A stretch of DNA of 6,307 nt from an uncultured Sphingobacteriaceae bacterium (GTDB lineage: Bacteria > Bacteroidota > Bacteroidia > Sphingobacteriales > Sphingobacteriaceae). This document shows, one piece after another, positions 6,228-6,307 of the stretch (positions within the stretch are counted from its first letter, which is position 1; each line of letters opens with the position of its first letter). The DNA lies in assembly GCA_937875035.1 (NCBI GenBank), contig CALNCF010000299.1, positions 1-6,307 on the forward strand. Direction: 5' to 3'. A model generated the notes under the pieces. It had not been told where the DNA came from. It saw only the letters and a list, made by a program, of their open reading frames with translations, and searched no databases. The position numbers were made by a program, and so were the translations under genes.

Positions 6228-6307
6228 ATGAACTCAAAAGATACACGTCAGGCTTTTTTAGATTTTTTTGCATCGAAAGGACACCAGGTTGTTCCTTCTG
6301 CACCCAT
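6228..6307 (+). CDS. alaS: Alanyl-tRNA synthetase, N-terminal fragment
   Basis: Only the first 26 codons plus two bases are inside the window. They read MNSKDTRQAFLDFFASKGHQ and then VVPSAP, which is the conserved N terminus of AlaRS (pattern: R..FL.FF..KGH..vpSAP/S). The enzyme charges tRNA-Ala with alanine in the cytoplasm. The gene is divergent from the M23 peptidase gene, a neighbourhood I know as common in Bacteroidota. The fragment is too short to say anything about later domains. Confidence 0.93.
   Translation, partial: MNSKDTRQAFLDFFASKGHQVVPSAP

Overview
The window looks like a piece of a Bacteroidota chromosome, most likely from the Chitinophagia/Sphingobacteriia side. Four things point there. 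TAnnTTTG-type promoter boxes lie just upstream of several start codons, and clear Shine-Dalgarno sequences are lacking. Two outer-membrane beta-barrel families characteristic of this phylum are present. The MerR-like regulator begins MPYKE, as its Bacteroidota relatives do. The gene order alaS / M23 peptidase / merR is, from general knowledge, common in that phylum. Base composition looks near 50% G+C by eye. No mobile element, tRNA, rRNA or CRISPR array was seen.

Layout from right to left: the first 26 codons of alanyl-tRNA synthetase (alaS, + strand, 6228 to the window end) diverge from a minus-strand train of five genes. These are a membrane-anchored M23/LytM cell-wall endopeptidase (6064-5090), a small cysteine-free MerR-like regulator (5030-4695), a 266-aa PorV/FadL-like outer-membrane barrel (4632-3832), a 646-aa secreted protein joining a ComEA-like helix-hairpin-helix (HHH) region to a large outer-membrane beta-barrel (3842-1902), and a ComEC/Rec2 DNA-uptake channel (1908 to the left edge, 636 codons with no stop). 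The last three genes overlap by 11 and 7 nt, so they are probably one translationally coupled unit.

The most interesting biology is this last trio. It combines an inner-membrane DNA channel, an outer-membrane barrel with a periplasmic ComEA-like module, and a second outer-membrane barrel. The arrangement suggests a trans-envelope DNA-import (or other envelope) module, but this is inference. The HHH copies also lack the glycine hairpin normally used for DNA contact.

The left edge needs caution. The first 76 bases form a perfect 32-bp inverted repeat with a 12-nt loop inside the comEC reading frame. The simplest reading is a fold-back artefact at a contig end, so the last 10-14 apparent ComEC residues should not be trusted. 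Two small hairpins occupy the 62-nt gap downstream of merR, one of which contains the start codon of the barrel gene.
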